Of a DNA stretch of 63,336 bases, positions 27,040 to 35,291 are shown one piece after another. Numbering within the stretch: position 1 is the first letter of the stretch; every line of letters begins with the position of its first letter. The notes under the pieces were generated by a model. It did not search any database. It was not told the DNA's origin and saw nothing but the letters and a program-made list of their open reading frames with translations. Source of the stretch: Spirochaetota bacterium (lineage in GTDB: Bacteria > Spirochaetota > UBA4802 > UBA5550). The translations under genes were made by a program, and so were the position numbers. The stretch covers positions 1 to 63,336 of the forward strand of contig JAFGJK010000156.1 in assembly GCA_016929135.1 (NCBI GenBank), in the 5' to 3' direction.

Positions 27040-28335
27040 ATGAATACAACGTCGTCGACCAAGGAGTACGCACTCTCAAAGGGATACAGAAATTACGTCT
27101 TCATCCTTCTGTTTCTGCTGTACCTGTTCGACTATACCGACAGGATGGTGGTGACCTCTCTCTTTCCTTTTATCAAGCAGGACTGGGGCCTCAGCGATGC
27201 GCAGTGCGGCCTGCTGGTGTCTGCCATCTATTGGTCAATCCTCATTTTCACGTTCCCCGTTTCGATAATGGTGGACCGCTGGAGCAGGCGAAAGACCATC
27301 GCCATCATGGCCATTCTGTGGAGCGTCGCCACGGGCGTGTGCGCGTTTACAAAGAATTTCACGCAGCTTTTTTCTGCCCGCAGCGCCATAGGCGTCGGCG
27401 AGGCCGGTTATGCCCCCGGCGGGACCGCAATGATCTCCGGCCTTTACCCGCAGGAGAAACGAGCTCAGATCATGGGGATATGGAATGCATCGATACCGAT
27501 CGGCTCAGCCTTGGGCATCGCCCTCGGGGGCATCGTCGCGACCCACTGGGGATGGCGCCATGCCTTCGGCCTCGTGGCCATCCCGGGTTTGATCGTTGGG
27601 ATCCTCTTCTTTTTCGTCAAGGACTACAAGACCATAAGCCTCACGAAAACGGTTATATCCGATGAAAAAGGTGAAACGAAAAGGAAGATGAAGTTCATGG
27701 ATATTGTGAAGGAGTTTGCGGGTACGCCATCGCTGATCCTCACGAACCTCGCGTTCCCCTGCGTCACCTTCGTGACGGTATCCCTTATGACCTGGCTCAC
27801 CACCTTTTTCCACCGGATCGAGAACGTACCAGAGGCGAAGGCCGGTGTGATGGCCGGTGCGGTGATGATGCTGGCGCTGGTGGGCGCTCCGCTTGGCGGG
27901 TACCTTTCTGACCTCTGGCTGAAAAAACGCCCCAATGCACGGCCCCTTTTTGCGGCGCTGAGCACCCTGATTTCGGCAATTCTTTTATTCATCGGGTTGA
28001 CCTTCTTTGAAGGAACGGCGCGCTACGTAATCATTCTGTTCGTTGGTCTATTCGTTGTTGCATTTCTCCCTGCAGCGGCCGCCATCACCCAGGACGTCGT
28101 GCATGCCGGCCTCAGGGCGACATCCTATGCCCTCTGCGTTGTGATCCAGCATCTGCTCGGCTCATCACTGGGACCCATCGTAATCGGTTCCATGTCAGAC
28201 TCCTACGGGATACAGGCAGCCATGAACATTCTTCCGATTTCACTCGTGCTGGGTGCTATATTATTTTTTGCTGCATCATTTTTCTATGTAAAAGACCTCA
28301 ATAAGGTCGAGAAGGTACATCTGGAAATGGAATAA
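27040..28335 (+). CDS. MFS transporter
   Basis: 431 residues with about twelve membrane helices. The loop after helix 2 reads VDRWSRRKT (MFS signature A type) and the central loop is rich in Lys. It resembles organic-anion symporters of the ACS type. Its place in the xsc cluster suggests uptake of the organosulfonate, but sulfite or sulfonate export cannot be excluded. GGAGG precedes ATG 27040. It begins only 20 bases after a strong terminator; a TTGACA (26963-26968) lies upstream of that terminator with no convincing -10. Confidence 0.87.
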   Translation: MNTTSSTKEYALSKGYRNYVFILLFLLYLFDYTDRMVVTSLFPFIKQDWGLSDAQCGLLVSAIYWSILIFTFPVSIMVDRWSRRKTIAIMAILWSVATGVCAFTKNFTQLFSARSAIGVGEAGYAPGGTAMISGLYPQEKRAQIMGIWNASIPIGSALGIALGGIVATHWGWRHAFGLVAIPGLIVGILFFFVKDYKTISLTKTVISDEKGETKRKMKFMDIVKEFAGTPSLILTNLAFPCVTFVTVSLMTWLTTFFHRIENVPEAKAGVMAGAVMMLALVGAPLGGYLSDLWLKKRPNARPLFAALSTLISAILLFIGLTFFEGTARYVIILFVGLFVVAFLPAAAAITQDVVHAGLRATSYALCVVIQHLLGSSLGPIVIGSMSDSYGIQAAMNILPISLVLGAILFFAASFFYVKDLNKVEKVHLEME

Positions 28336-28360
28336 GCACGCAAAAATAGAGGTTAGCATC

Positions 28361-29158
28361 ATGTTCAAGGATAAAATTGTTGTAGTCACCGGCGGCGCCA
28401 GCGGGATCGGCGCTGCCACCGCCAGGGAATTCGGAATCAAAGGGGCCCGCATCGGGCTTCTCGATTTCGATAAGAAAATGCTGGAGAAGACCGCATCGGA
28501 ACTCACGGCGAGCGGCATCGAGGTATACCCGCAGCAGTGCGACGTCACCAACGAGATACATTGCGTGAAGGCGATCAAGGCGGTGATGCGCCAGTTCGGC
28601 GGCATCGACGTGCTGGTGAACAACGCGGGGATCACCCAAAGAAGCCTCTTCCGCAACACGAAGGTGGAGGTGATCCGTAGGGTCATGGACGTGAACTTCT
28701 TCGGCTCTGTGCACTGCACGAAGGCAGCGCTGGAAAGCATCATCGAGCGGAAGGGGACAATAATCGTCGTCACCAGCATTGCCGGGATCGCGCCCCTCTA
28801 TGGAAGGTGCGGGTATTCCTCGAGCAAGCATGCCCTCCACGGGTTCTTCGAGTCCCTGCGATCCGAGCTCGCCGATCTCGGCGTTCATGTGATGATGGTG
28901 TCTCCCGGATTCACTATCACCAATCTACAATCGAGGGCGCTTGACGGGGACGGAAGCCTCAACAGGAAGGAGCGTTCGATCCCCGGATCCGAGGCAACGC
29001 CGGAAAGCGTTGCCCAGGCAATATACAGGGGAGCGGTACAGAAAAAAATGCTGCTTGTCCTCACGACGGTTGGAAAAGCATCCTACCTGCTGGCGAGATT
29101 CTTCCCGTCATTCTACGAGAAACGCATGATAAAATCCGTGAGGTCTGAATTCGATTAA
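28361..29158 (+). CDS. Short-chain dehydrogenase/reductase
   Basis: 265 residues: VTGGASGIGAATA at the N-terminus, VLVNNAGITQ, catalytic Ser in VTSIAGIAP and YSSSK for the Tyr-Lys pair. The C-terminal 60 residues (LLARFFPSFYEKRMI) are longer and more hydrophobic than in the bacterial ketoreductase type. They resemble DHRS7/retinol dehydrogenase-like SDRs that touch the membrane. It starts 25 bases after the MFS gene and is likely co-transcribed with it and the TetR gene. Substrate unknown. Confidence 0.85.
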   Translation: MFKDKIVVVTGGASGIGAATAREFGIKGARIGLLDFDKKMLEKTASELTASGIEVYPQQCDVTNEIHCVKAIKAVMRQFGGIDVLVNNAGITQRSLFRNTKVEVIRRVMDVNFFGSVHCTKAALESIIERKGTIIVVTSIAGIAPLYGRCGYSSSKHALHGFFESLRSELADLGVHVMMVSPGFTITNLQSRALDGDGSLNRKERSIPGSEATPESVAQAIYRGAVQKKMLLVLTTVGKASYLLARFFPSFYEKRMIKSVRSEFD

Positions 29159-29181
29159 GAAGGGTAAACGGTAAATACAAA

Positions 29182-29808
29182 ATGGGATTACAAGAGCGGC
29201 GACTGAGGGAGAAGGAGCAGAGAAGGGAACAGATACTTGATGCGGGCAGGGAGCTGATACTGAAGCACGGCATCTATGACGTTTCGGTACAGCAGATCGC
29301 CAAGTTGGCGGAGCTGAGTGTGGGGACCATATACCTCTACTTCGACAGCAAGGAGGAGATATTCGCGACGCTTCAGGAGGGGATTCTCGAGGTGCTTTAT
29401 GATGAGGCCGAAAAGGCCGTGGCGGAGGTCACTGATCCCAGTGACAAGATACGAGCCATTGCAGAAGTGTATAAGAGATTCAGTGAAGAGAACAAAAAAT
29501 ACTTCGACGTTATCAACTACTTCATATCCCCACTGGACGTCTTTTTCCCGAAACTGCTGAAGACACAGGTGGATCAGCACGGCAACAGGATCCTATCGAT
29601 ACTGGTGGAGGTCATCAACGAAGGCATCGTTTCCGGATTGTTTGAAAAGGTGGTACCGAAGCGATGCTCCATAATTATCTGGGCCACCCTTCATGGCCTC
29701 ATCCAGTTCAGAAAGATGCGCGACACGGTCCTCAAGGAGGAGAACTTCGACGAGCTGTACCGGTACAGCGTCGACACCTTCATTGAAGGCTTGATGAAAA
29801 AAGGATAG
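29182..29808 (+). CDS. TetR/AcrR family transcriptional regulator
   Basis: 208 residues. The N-terminal basic stretch leads to the helix-turn-helix VSVQQIAKLAELSVGTIYLYF (residues 34-54) and FDSKEEIF. The C-terminal domain is all-helical with no recognised ligand signature. It is the only regulator inside the sulfonate cluster, and the conserved 13-bp repeats around the cluster are of TetR-operator type, so it is the leading candidate to bind them (inference). It follows the SDR gene by 23 bases. Confidence 0.9.
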   Translation: MGLQERRLREKEQRREQILDAGRELILKHGIYDVSVQQIAKLAELSVGTIYLYFDSKEEIFATLQEGILEVLYDEAEKAVAEVTDPSDKIRAIAEVYKRFSEENKKYFDVINYFISPLDVFFPKLLKTQVDQHGNRILSILVEVINEGIVSGLFEKVVPKRCSIIIWATLHGLIQFRKMRDTVLKEENFDELYRYSVDTFIEGLMKKG

Positions 29809-29824
29809 GGGCTGTCCACTTTTC

Positions 29825-30400
29825 ATGAATCCCGTTCACCAGTATGGGACTGCCGGCCACTCCTCCGGCGCGAGTATGGCGCGTTACCTGATTGCATTGA
29901 TCCTGTTGGTGACCTCTGTCGGCTGCTCCGAGCGATATGAGGAGCATCTTTTCGTCAATAAATCGAGGATCCCCGATGCGGGTAACGGCGTCTTCACCGA
30001 TCGTTTCATCCCCGCCGGTGCAAAACTCGGATCATACGGAGGACGGTTCATCACAAGAAAGGAACACCTCCTGCTGGTGGCACAAAACAGGTGGCACTAC
30101 GTCATGAAGCTGAAACCCTGCGCCGCATCCCATACAGGCGGATATACGCGAATTGACGGCGCTCAGGGGAACGTGTTCACCAGGATCAATTACGCGCCGA
30201 AACCATTCCAGAATGTCAGGTTCGTTAAAATCTGCGATCCCCCCTACGTCCTGGTCTATGCCACCAGGGATATCAATCCCGGCGAGGAGCTCTACATCGA
30301 CTACGGTAAAAACTACCGTTACGATTTCATGAAGTATCCCCGGGTTGTGCACTACTTCGAGGAACTCGGCAACGCGCGATCCGCCAGCCCGTCACAGTGA
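29825..30400 (+). CDS. Exported SET-domain lipoprotein
   Basis: 191 residues from ATG 29825; a start at 29876 gives a compact lipoprotein signal, MARYLIALILLVTSVGC, with Cys as the lipidated residue. The rest is a SET domain: RIPDAGNGVFTDRFIPAG (the GxG turn), RINYAPKPF in place of the NHS-type motif and RDINPGEELYIDYGKNY at the C-terminus with the active-site Tyr. SET domains usually transfer methyl groups to protein lysines inside the cell. An exported one is unexpected, because S-adenosylmethionine is cytoplasmic. A second such protein is encoded at 55101-55724. Confidence 0.8.
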   Translation: MNPVHQYGTAGHSSGASMARYLIALILLVTSVGCSERYEEHLFVNKSRIPDAGNGVFTDRFIPAGAKLGSYGGRFITRKEHLLLVAQNRWHYVMKLKPCAASHTGGYTRIDGAQGNVFTRINYAPKPFQNVRFVKICDPPYVLVYATRDINPGEELYIDYGKNYRYDFMKYPRVVHYFEELGNARSASPSQ

Positions 30401-30426
30401 CGTGCTGGATCCCCTGCCGCTGATCA

Positions 30427-31239
30427 TCACCCCGTCTGTACCTTCCTGATCGTCCTGTCCATGACCGCCTCCGGAATTGCCGGAAGAATCCTTTTCAGCA
30501 GCACGATCATCCTTCCCTTGAATCCAGGAATAATCATGAATCGTCTCTTTTCGAGCCCCCGGATCAGCGCCGATGCGACAAACTCTGCGCTCACCAGCCC
30601 GCCGCTCTTGTTGATGGCCTTGGTCTCCTCGGGCTTGGTTGCATCCTCGGAGCGCATCATGGGCGTATCAGTATCGGGGGGAAGCAGGACGGATACGTTT
30701 ATTCCGTATCGTTTCAGCTCGCTCCGCAGGCATTCCGACATTCCGATCACCGCGAACTTTGAGGCGCTGTAGGCACTGTAGCCGAATACGCCAATAACAC
30801 CGCCTATTGAGGAGACATTGGCGATATGACCTCCCCCCCCCTTCATATGCGGCAGCAATGCCGCTACCGTATTCCGAATCCCGTAGACGTTTATCTTCAT
30901 TGTCTGATCGAATCGCCGGTAGGGGAGTACCTCGAAGTGATAAGCTCCGCCGAGACCTGCGCTGTTGATGAGTATGAAAGGTGGACCGATTTCACTGACG
31001 GCATTTCTCATGACCCTGTCGACATCGTCCGGTTCCGAGACATCCAGTGAGTACCCTTTGATTCTCTGACCGTCACTGATCCTGTGCTTCTCGATGGAAT
31101 CAAGAGCATCCCTGAGACGCTTTTTATCCCTGGCGAATATGGCGATGCTGGCCCCAGACCCGGCGCACTGCTCGGCGCAGGCGAGGCCGATACCGCTGGA
31201 GCCCCCCGTGATATACACTGCTTTTGACTTAAGTTGCAT
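30427..31239 (-). CDS. SDR, 3-ketodihydrosphingosine reductase-like
   Basis: 270 residues. Motifs: YITGGSSGIGLACA, ILINSAGLGG, Ser in ANVSSIGG and YSASK. PPDTDTPMM and the C-terminal hydrophobic stretch (FMIIPGFKGRMIVLLKRILPAIPEAVMD) match SDRs related to 3-ketodihydrosphingosine reductase. A G9 tract (30833-30841) codes for Gly-rich residues just before the catalytic Ser and is prone to slippage. The ATG at 31239 has GGAGG six bases upstream. It is the second gene after the VOC protein, under the operator pair at 31767. Confidence 0.83.
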   Translation of the reverse strand: MQLKSKAVYITGGSSGIGLACAEQCAGSGASIAIFARDKKRLRDALDSIEKHRISDGQRIKGYSLDVSEPDDVDRVMRNAVSEIGPPFILINSAGLGGAYHFEVLPYRRFDQTMKINVYGIRNTVAALLPHMKGGGGHIANVSSIGGVIGVFGYSAYSASKFAVIGMSECLRSELKRYGINVSVLLPPDTDTPMMRSEDATKPEETKAINKSGGLVSAEFVASALIRGLEKRRFMIIPGFKGRMIVLLKRILPAIPEAVMDRTIRKVQTG

Positions 31240-31258
31240 ACACATCCTCCCTGCGGCG

Positions 31259-31726
31259 TCACTTCAGTTTGATGAGTTCGATGTAGATCGATCCCAATAC
31301 CTTCTCCGTGTCCAGGAAGGCGGTACCGATACCGCTGGGATGCCGGGTCCTCTGTATCAGGGATCCTCCCTGTTCCTCCCACTTTTTTACCGCGGCGTCC
31401 AGATCATCTACATAGATCCCCAGATGATGAATGCCGGGACCCTTCGTTTCCAGGTGCTCCTTTACCAGATGCTCACCCTCGACCAGTTGCATGAATTCCA
31501 GATCCACGTTGCCGGCGCGCGCCAGACCGATCTTCGTGGTAAATGTGACCTCCCTCCCGCGCAGCACCGCATTGGCCTTGGGCATCTGAATTACGAAGAC
31601 CTTTATACCGAAGGTCTGTTCCATGAATTTCGCCGTGGCCTCCAGATCCCTGACCACGATTCCGATCTGATTAATCTGCGGGATAAGAGTATCCTGTTTC
31701 TGTTCTTTTTCTGTAGTATCCGCCAT
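31259..31726 (-). CDS. VOC family protein, methylmalonyl-CoA epimerase-like
   Basis: 155 residues forming two beta-alpha-beta-beta-beta units of the vicinal oxygen chelate fold: INQIGIVVRDLEAT at the start of the first, IHHLGIYVDDLDAAVKKW at the start of the second. Metal ligands may be His in the HHLG segment and Glu in VDLEFMQ and YIELI. It is shorter than glyoxalases and close to methylmalonyl-CoA epimerases. The exact reaction is not clear. AGGAGG precedes the ATG. Its promoter region carries the paired TGAATATTATTCA repeats, linking it to the xsc cluster. Confidence 0.82.
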   Translation of the reverse strand: MADTTEKEQKQDTLIPQINQIGIVVRDLEATAKFMEQTFGIKVFVIQMPKANAVLRGREVTFTTKIGLARAGNVDLEFMQLVEGEHLVKEHLETKGPGIHHLGIYVDDLDAAVKKWEEQGGSLIQRTRHPSGIGTAFLDTEKVLGSIYIELIKLK

Positions 31727-31766
31727 TTCCGACCTCCTCTGTTGTCCGGGAAAATAATGATGCGTT

Positions 31767-31797
31767 ATGAATATTATTCAGATTATGAATATTATTC
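31767..31797 (-). promoter_or_regulatory. Operator pair upstream of the VOC-SDR genes
   Basis: Two identical perfect inverted repeats TGAATATTATTCA at 31767-31779 and 31785-31797, 18 bases apart. These are the best copies of the motif in the window. They lie 41 bases upstream of the VOC start codon, where a repressor would cover the promoter. Confidence 0.7.
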
Positions 31798-31873
31798 ACA
31801 CATATTCGGCAATTTGTCAATCACAATGATGAATGTGTAATAAATAATTGTCGGAACGACGCGTTGAAGGGGA

Positions 31874-32203
31874 TCAATCGGTGCGGTGTTCTGAATACGA
31901 AAAACTCGGAGGGCTATCCTTCATGGCACAGAGTGTTGCCGGGCATTCAAAATCCTCGTATCGAAAGGGTGATTCACCCTTTTCTGCCAGGAGCTGCTGT
32001 TCACGGACCCACTGCCTGGCCGATTCTTCTGATTCCGCGATCCCCACGATCTCCCGTTTCGTCCCTTTGCAGTGCACATATTCGCAGATAAGATCAAATT
32101 GCATCACGGTAACCCACTGACCAGAACTAGGTGTAGCACCTCTCAGATGGCTGGCATGCCCCGATCGGTCAAGCGATATTTTTTCCCACGCAGGAATCAA
32201 CAT
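31874..32203 (-). CDS. Hypothetical protein
   Basis: 109 residues from ATG 32203 (TTG 32209 possible). No membrane segment and no known domain recognised. The sequence contains QWVTVMQFDLICEYVHCKG, a short helical part (EESARQWVREQQLLAEKG) and two further Cys near the end. It has no strong ribosome site. It runs toward the VOC gene on the same strand but ends before the operator pair. It may be a real small gene or a chance open frame; nothing opposes it on the other strand. Confidence 0.35.
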   Translation of the reverse strand: MLIPAWEKISLDRSGHASHLRGATPSSGQWVTVMQFDLICEYVHCKGTKREIVGIAESEESARQWVREQQLLAEKGESPFRYEDFECPATLCAMKDSPPSFSYSEHRTD

Positions 32204-32240
32204 TTCCAATTGAAATAATCATGCCTCCGGTAGAATACTA

Positions 32241-32287
32241 TTGACATTCGAGATCACTTAAATTTATTGGTATCAGCATATGATACC
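32241..32287 (+). promoter_or_regulatory. PadR gene promoter with perfect inverted repeat
   Basis: TTGACA (32241-32246) with a weak TTTATT (32263-32268) forms the promoter. A perfect inverted repeat GGTATCA-GCATA-TGATACC (32269-32287) follows directly, over the likely transcription start. Probable autoregulatory operator of the PadR protein encoded 85 bases downstream. Confidence 0.55.
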
Positions 32288-32371
32288 AGAGATTGATATT
32301 ATATAGTTATATTAAAAATTGCGCTCTTTCACCGGATTTATTGATATACAGCGGATTATCAGGTGCGGTAA

Positions 32372-32686
32372 ATGGCAGAAATGATGATTCACGAATTCCT
32401 GCTGGGATTCATCAAGATATACATACTCCAGTATGCGTCGATGGAGCCGGTGTACGGAAAGGAGATCTTTGATCAGTTGGAAAGAATAGACTACAGGATA
32501 TCATACGGCACGCTGTATAACACCTTTCACAGCTTCGAGAAAAAGGGGTACCTGGTTCACGAGAACAGGAACGTGAACGGAAAGATACGGAAGTATTATA
32601 CCATAACCAAAAGGGGTGAGGAGGCACTGAAGAAGGCAAAATGTAAAAGCATTGAGCTCTTCAATGCCATTAGAATAAAATCGTAG
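32372..32686 (+). CDS. PadR family transcriptional regulator
   Basis: 104 residues. The winged helix is typical of PadR: YGKEIFDQLERID, then YGTLYNTFHSFEKKGYLVHE and the wing KIRKYYTITKRGEEALKKA. Short PadR-s2-like form without the long C-terminal helical domain. It is 16 bases upstream of an aminotransferase gene and so may control it and the citrate synthase. The inverted repeat at 32269-32287 is the likely target. Confidence 0.88.
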   Translation: MAEMMIHEFLLGFIKIYILQYASMEPVYGKEIFDQLERIDYRISYGTLYNTFHSFEKKGYLVHENRNVNGKIRKYYTITKRGEEALKKAKCKSIELFNAIRIKS

Positions 32687-32702
32687 ACGAAAGGATGCTC
32701 CA

Positions 32703-33914
32703 ATGAAACTCTCCAAACGAATTCAGAAGGTCAAACCATCCGCAACGCTTGCGCTCACCGCTCTGGCCAACAAGCTCAAATCCCAGGGCGTGGACGTGAT
32801 CGGCTTCGGCGCCGGTGAGCCGGACTTCGATACCCCCGTGCAGATAAAAAACGCCGCCATCCAGGCTATCGAAACCGGAAAGACGAAGTACACTCCCGCC
32901 GGCGGTATCGTGGAACTGAAGCAGGCGATAACGGCTAAATTCAGACGAGACAATGGACTTGAGTACAAGGCATCCGAGGTAACGGTGAACTGCGGAGGCA
33001 AGCACTCCTTCTACAACCTTATGCAGGTGATCCTCGACGAGGGTGACGAGGTTATCATACCGGCCCCCTACTGGGTATCCTATCCGCCCATGGTCACGCT
33101 CGCCGAGGGTGTGCCGGTGATCCTTCAGTGCAGCGAGGAGAACGGCTTCAAGCTTGTACCGGAACAGCTGAAGAAGGCTATCTCCTCGAAAACGAAGGCA
33201 ATTGTCATCAATTCTCCGTCGAATCCCACCGGTGCCGCCTATTCCAGGGAGGAACTAGAAGCTCTCGCCGGCGTGCTCCAGGGCAAGGATATCCTGATTA
33301 TATCAGACGACATCTACGAATCGATCGTCTATGACGGTCGCCGCTTCGTAAACATGGCCAACATATCCGACGCGCTGAAACGCATGAGCATCATTCTGAA
33401 CGGTGTATCGAAGGCCTATTCCATGACCGGCTGGCGCATCGGCTACATGGCGGGCGAAGAGTCTATCATAAAGGCGGTGGAGACCCTTCAAAGCCAGTCC
33501 ACCTCGAACCCCACCTCGATATCGCAGTGGGCATCCGTGGAGGCCCTTGCAGGGGATCAGTCGGTCATCGGCGACATGCTGTCGGCCTTTGCCAGGAGAA
33601 GGAAGATCATCGCCGAGGGGCTTGACGCCATTCCCTGTGTCTCCTGCCGTAAGCCGGACGGGGCCTTTTATGCCTTCCCCTGCGTGAGCGAGGTATTCAA
33701 CATGAGGGGATGGGCCGAAATCGCGGCGAAGTACAAAGGCGAATTCAACTCTCCGATGCTCTGCTCCTACCTCCTTGACGAGGCCAAGGTTGCGGTAGTT
33801 CCGGGAATCGAATTCGGCAACGACAATTACCTGAGGCTCTCCTTCGCTCTTTCGGACGACCAGATCACGAAGGGGATTGTAAGGATTGAAGAGGCGATCA
33901 GAAAGCTTCTCTGA
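32703..33914 (+). CDS. Class I/II aminotransferase, aspartate aminotransferase type
   Basis: 403 residues of fold type I PLP enzyme, class I gamma. Visible: FGAGEPDFDTP near residue 38, YTPAGGIVELKQAI, the NSPSNPTGAAYS segment with the conserved Asn, DDIYE, the PLP Lys in NGVSKAYSMTGWRIGY (Lys237) and the C-terminal Arg in YLRLSFA. It probably transfers amino groups between aspartate and 2-oxoglutarate. Aspartate aminotransferases can also act on cysteate, giving sulfopyruvate, which would be notable beside the xsc cluster, but there is no direct evidence. Followed at 34 bases by citrate synthase. Confidence 0.9.
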   Translation: MKLSKRIQKVKPSATLALTALANKLKSQGVDVIGFGAGEPDFDTPVQIKNAAIQAIETGKTKYTPAGGIVELKQAITAKFRRDNGLEYKASEVTVNCGGKHSFYNLMQVILDEGDEVIIPAPYWVSYPPMVTLAEGVPVILQCSEENGFKLVPEQLKKAISSKTKAIVINSPSNPTGAAYSREELEALAGVLQGKDILIISDDIYESIVYDGRRFVNMANISDALKRMSIILNGVSKAYSMTGWRIGYMAGEESIIKAVETLQSQSTSNPTSISQWASVEALAGDQSVIGDMLSAFARRRKIIAEGLDAIPCVSCRKPDGAFYAFPCVSEVFNMRGWAEIAAKYKGEFNSPMLCSYLLDEAKVAVVPGIEFGNDNYLRLSFALSDDQITKGIVRIEEAIRKLL

Positions 33915-33948
33915 CCCGTTCTTCAGAGATTCGATTCGGGAAGACAGA

Positions 33949-35262
33949 ATGGAAAAAATTACGCTTAAATATGGCGACAATTCGCTGGAGCTGCCGCTCC
34001 TGGAGGGGACGCAGGGGGAGAGGGCGATTGACATCTCGAACCTGCGGTATTCAACAGGCCTCATCACCCTTGACGTGGGATACCAGAACACCGGCTCATG
34101 CCTCTCGTCGATCACCTACATAGACGGCGACAATGGGATACTCCGATACCGGGGCATACCGATAGAGGAACTGGCAGAGAAGGCCACCTTCACCGAAACG
34201 GCATTCCTGCTCATATACGGGCACCTGCCGAACGAATCTGAACGCGCCGTTTTCTCACAGAGGCTCACTGAGAACTCGATGATCCACGAGGAGATGCTCC
34301 GCTTCTTCGACGGCTTCCCCCCCAGCGCACATCCCATGGCGATGCTCAGCACTATGGTGAACGCCCTCTCGGTCTACTATCCGAGCTTTTTCACTGAGAG
34401 CTTTGAGAGCGTCACCTTCGACATGATGGCGGTTCGGCTCATATCGAAGATCCGCACCATCGCCGCCTACTCGTACAAGCACTCCATCGGTGAGCCCTAT
34501 GTCTATCCGAAGCATGATCTTCGCTACTGTGCCAACTTTCTGCACATGATGTTTTCGAGCCCGGTGAAGCCGTACCAGGTGGATCCGGACATCGAGCGGG
34601 CGTTGAACATGCTCCTCATCCTCCATGCGGACCACGAGCAGAACTGCAGCACCTCCACCGTGCGCCTTGTGGGGAGCAGCAGGGTGAACCTCTACGCCTC
34701 CATCTGCGCCGGCATATGCGCGCTCTGGGGCCCGCTGCACGGAGGCGCAAACCAGCGGGTGATCGAGATGCTCGAAGAAATCCACACAAGGGGGCTCTCA
34801 ATAGAGCAGTGCATTGCCATGGCCAAGGACCGCAACAACCCCTTCAGGCTCTACGGCTTTGGCCACAGGATCTACAAGAACTACGATCCCAGGGCGAAGA
34901 TTTTGAAGAGGATGTGCGAAACCTTGATATCAAAGTACTGGTATGATGAGCCGTTGACCAAGATCGCTATGGAATTGGAGCGCGCCGGGCTGAATGATGA
35001 GTACTTCATCGAACGGAAGCTCTATCCGAACGTCGATTTTTACAGCGGCCTTCTGTACCGCATGATCGGCATCCCGACGGACATGTTCACGGTGATGTTT
35101 GCCATCGGAAGGCTTCCCGGGTGGATCGCCCAGTGGAAGGAGATGCACGATACACGCCCCTTCAAAATAGGCAGACCGCGTCAGATCTACACCGGTCATA
35201 CCATCCGCCGATACGTTCCTATGGAAGAGCGGCAGTCAGACCCTGAAGCACAGGGGGATTGA
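33949..35262 (+). CDS. gltA: Citrate synthase
   Basis: 437 residues, close to the hexameric type II enzyme. Visible: LDVGYQNTGSCLSSITYIDG, the substrate His in LILHADHEQNCSTS, GPLHGGANQRVIEML and the FGHRIYKNYDPRA segment with catalytic His; the Asp-containing NVDFYSGLLY follows. It condenses oxaloacetate and acetyl-CoA. Start ATG 33949 is preceded by GGGAAGA; codons further upstream overlap the aminotransferase. Oxaloacetate is the keto acid made by the aminotransferase upstream, so the pair makes metabolic sense. After the stop, a weak stem (AGGGG/CCCCT, 35252-35274) followed by TTTTTT may be a terminator. Confidence 0.93.
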   Translation: MEKITLKYGDNSLELPLLEGTQGERAIDISNLRYSTGLITLDVGYQNTGSCLSSITYIDGDNGILRYRGIPIEELAEKATFTETAFLLIYGHLPNESERAVFSQRLTENSMIHEEMLRFFDGFPPSAHPMAMLSTMVNALSVYYPSFFTESFESVTFDMMAVRLISKIRTIAAYSYKHSIGEPYVYPKHDLRYCANFLHMMFSSPVKPYQVDPDIERALNMLLILHADHEQNCSTSTVRLVGSSRVNLYASICAGICALWGPLHGGANQRVIEMLEEIHTRGLSIEQCIAMAKDRNNPFRLYGFGHRIYKNYDPRAKILKRMCETLISKYWYDEPLTKIAMELERAGLNDEYFIERKLYPNVDFYSGLLYRMIGIPTDMFTVMFAIGRLPGWIAQWKEMHDTRPFKIGRPRQIYTGHTIRRYVPMEERQSDPEAQGD

Positions 35263-35291
35263 CACATTTCCCCTCCGGAACTTTTTTATTC

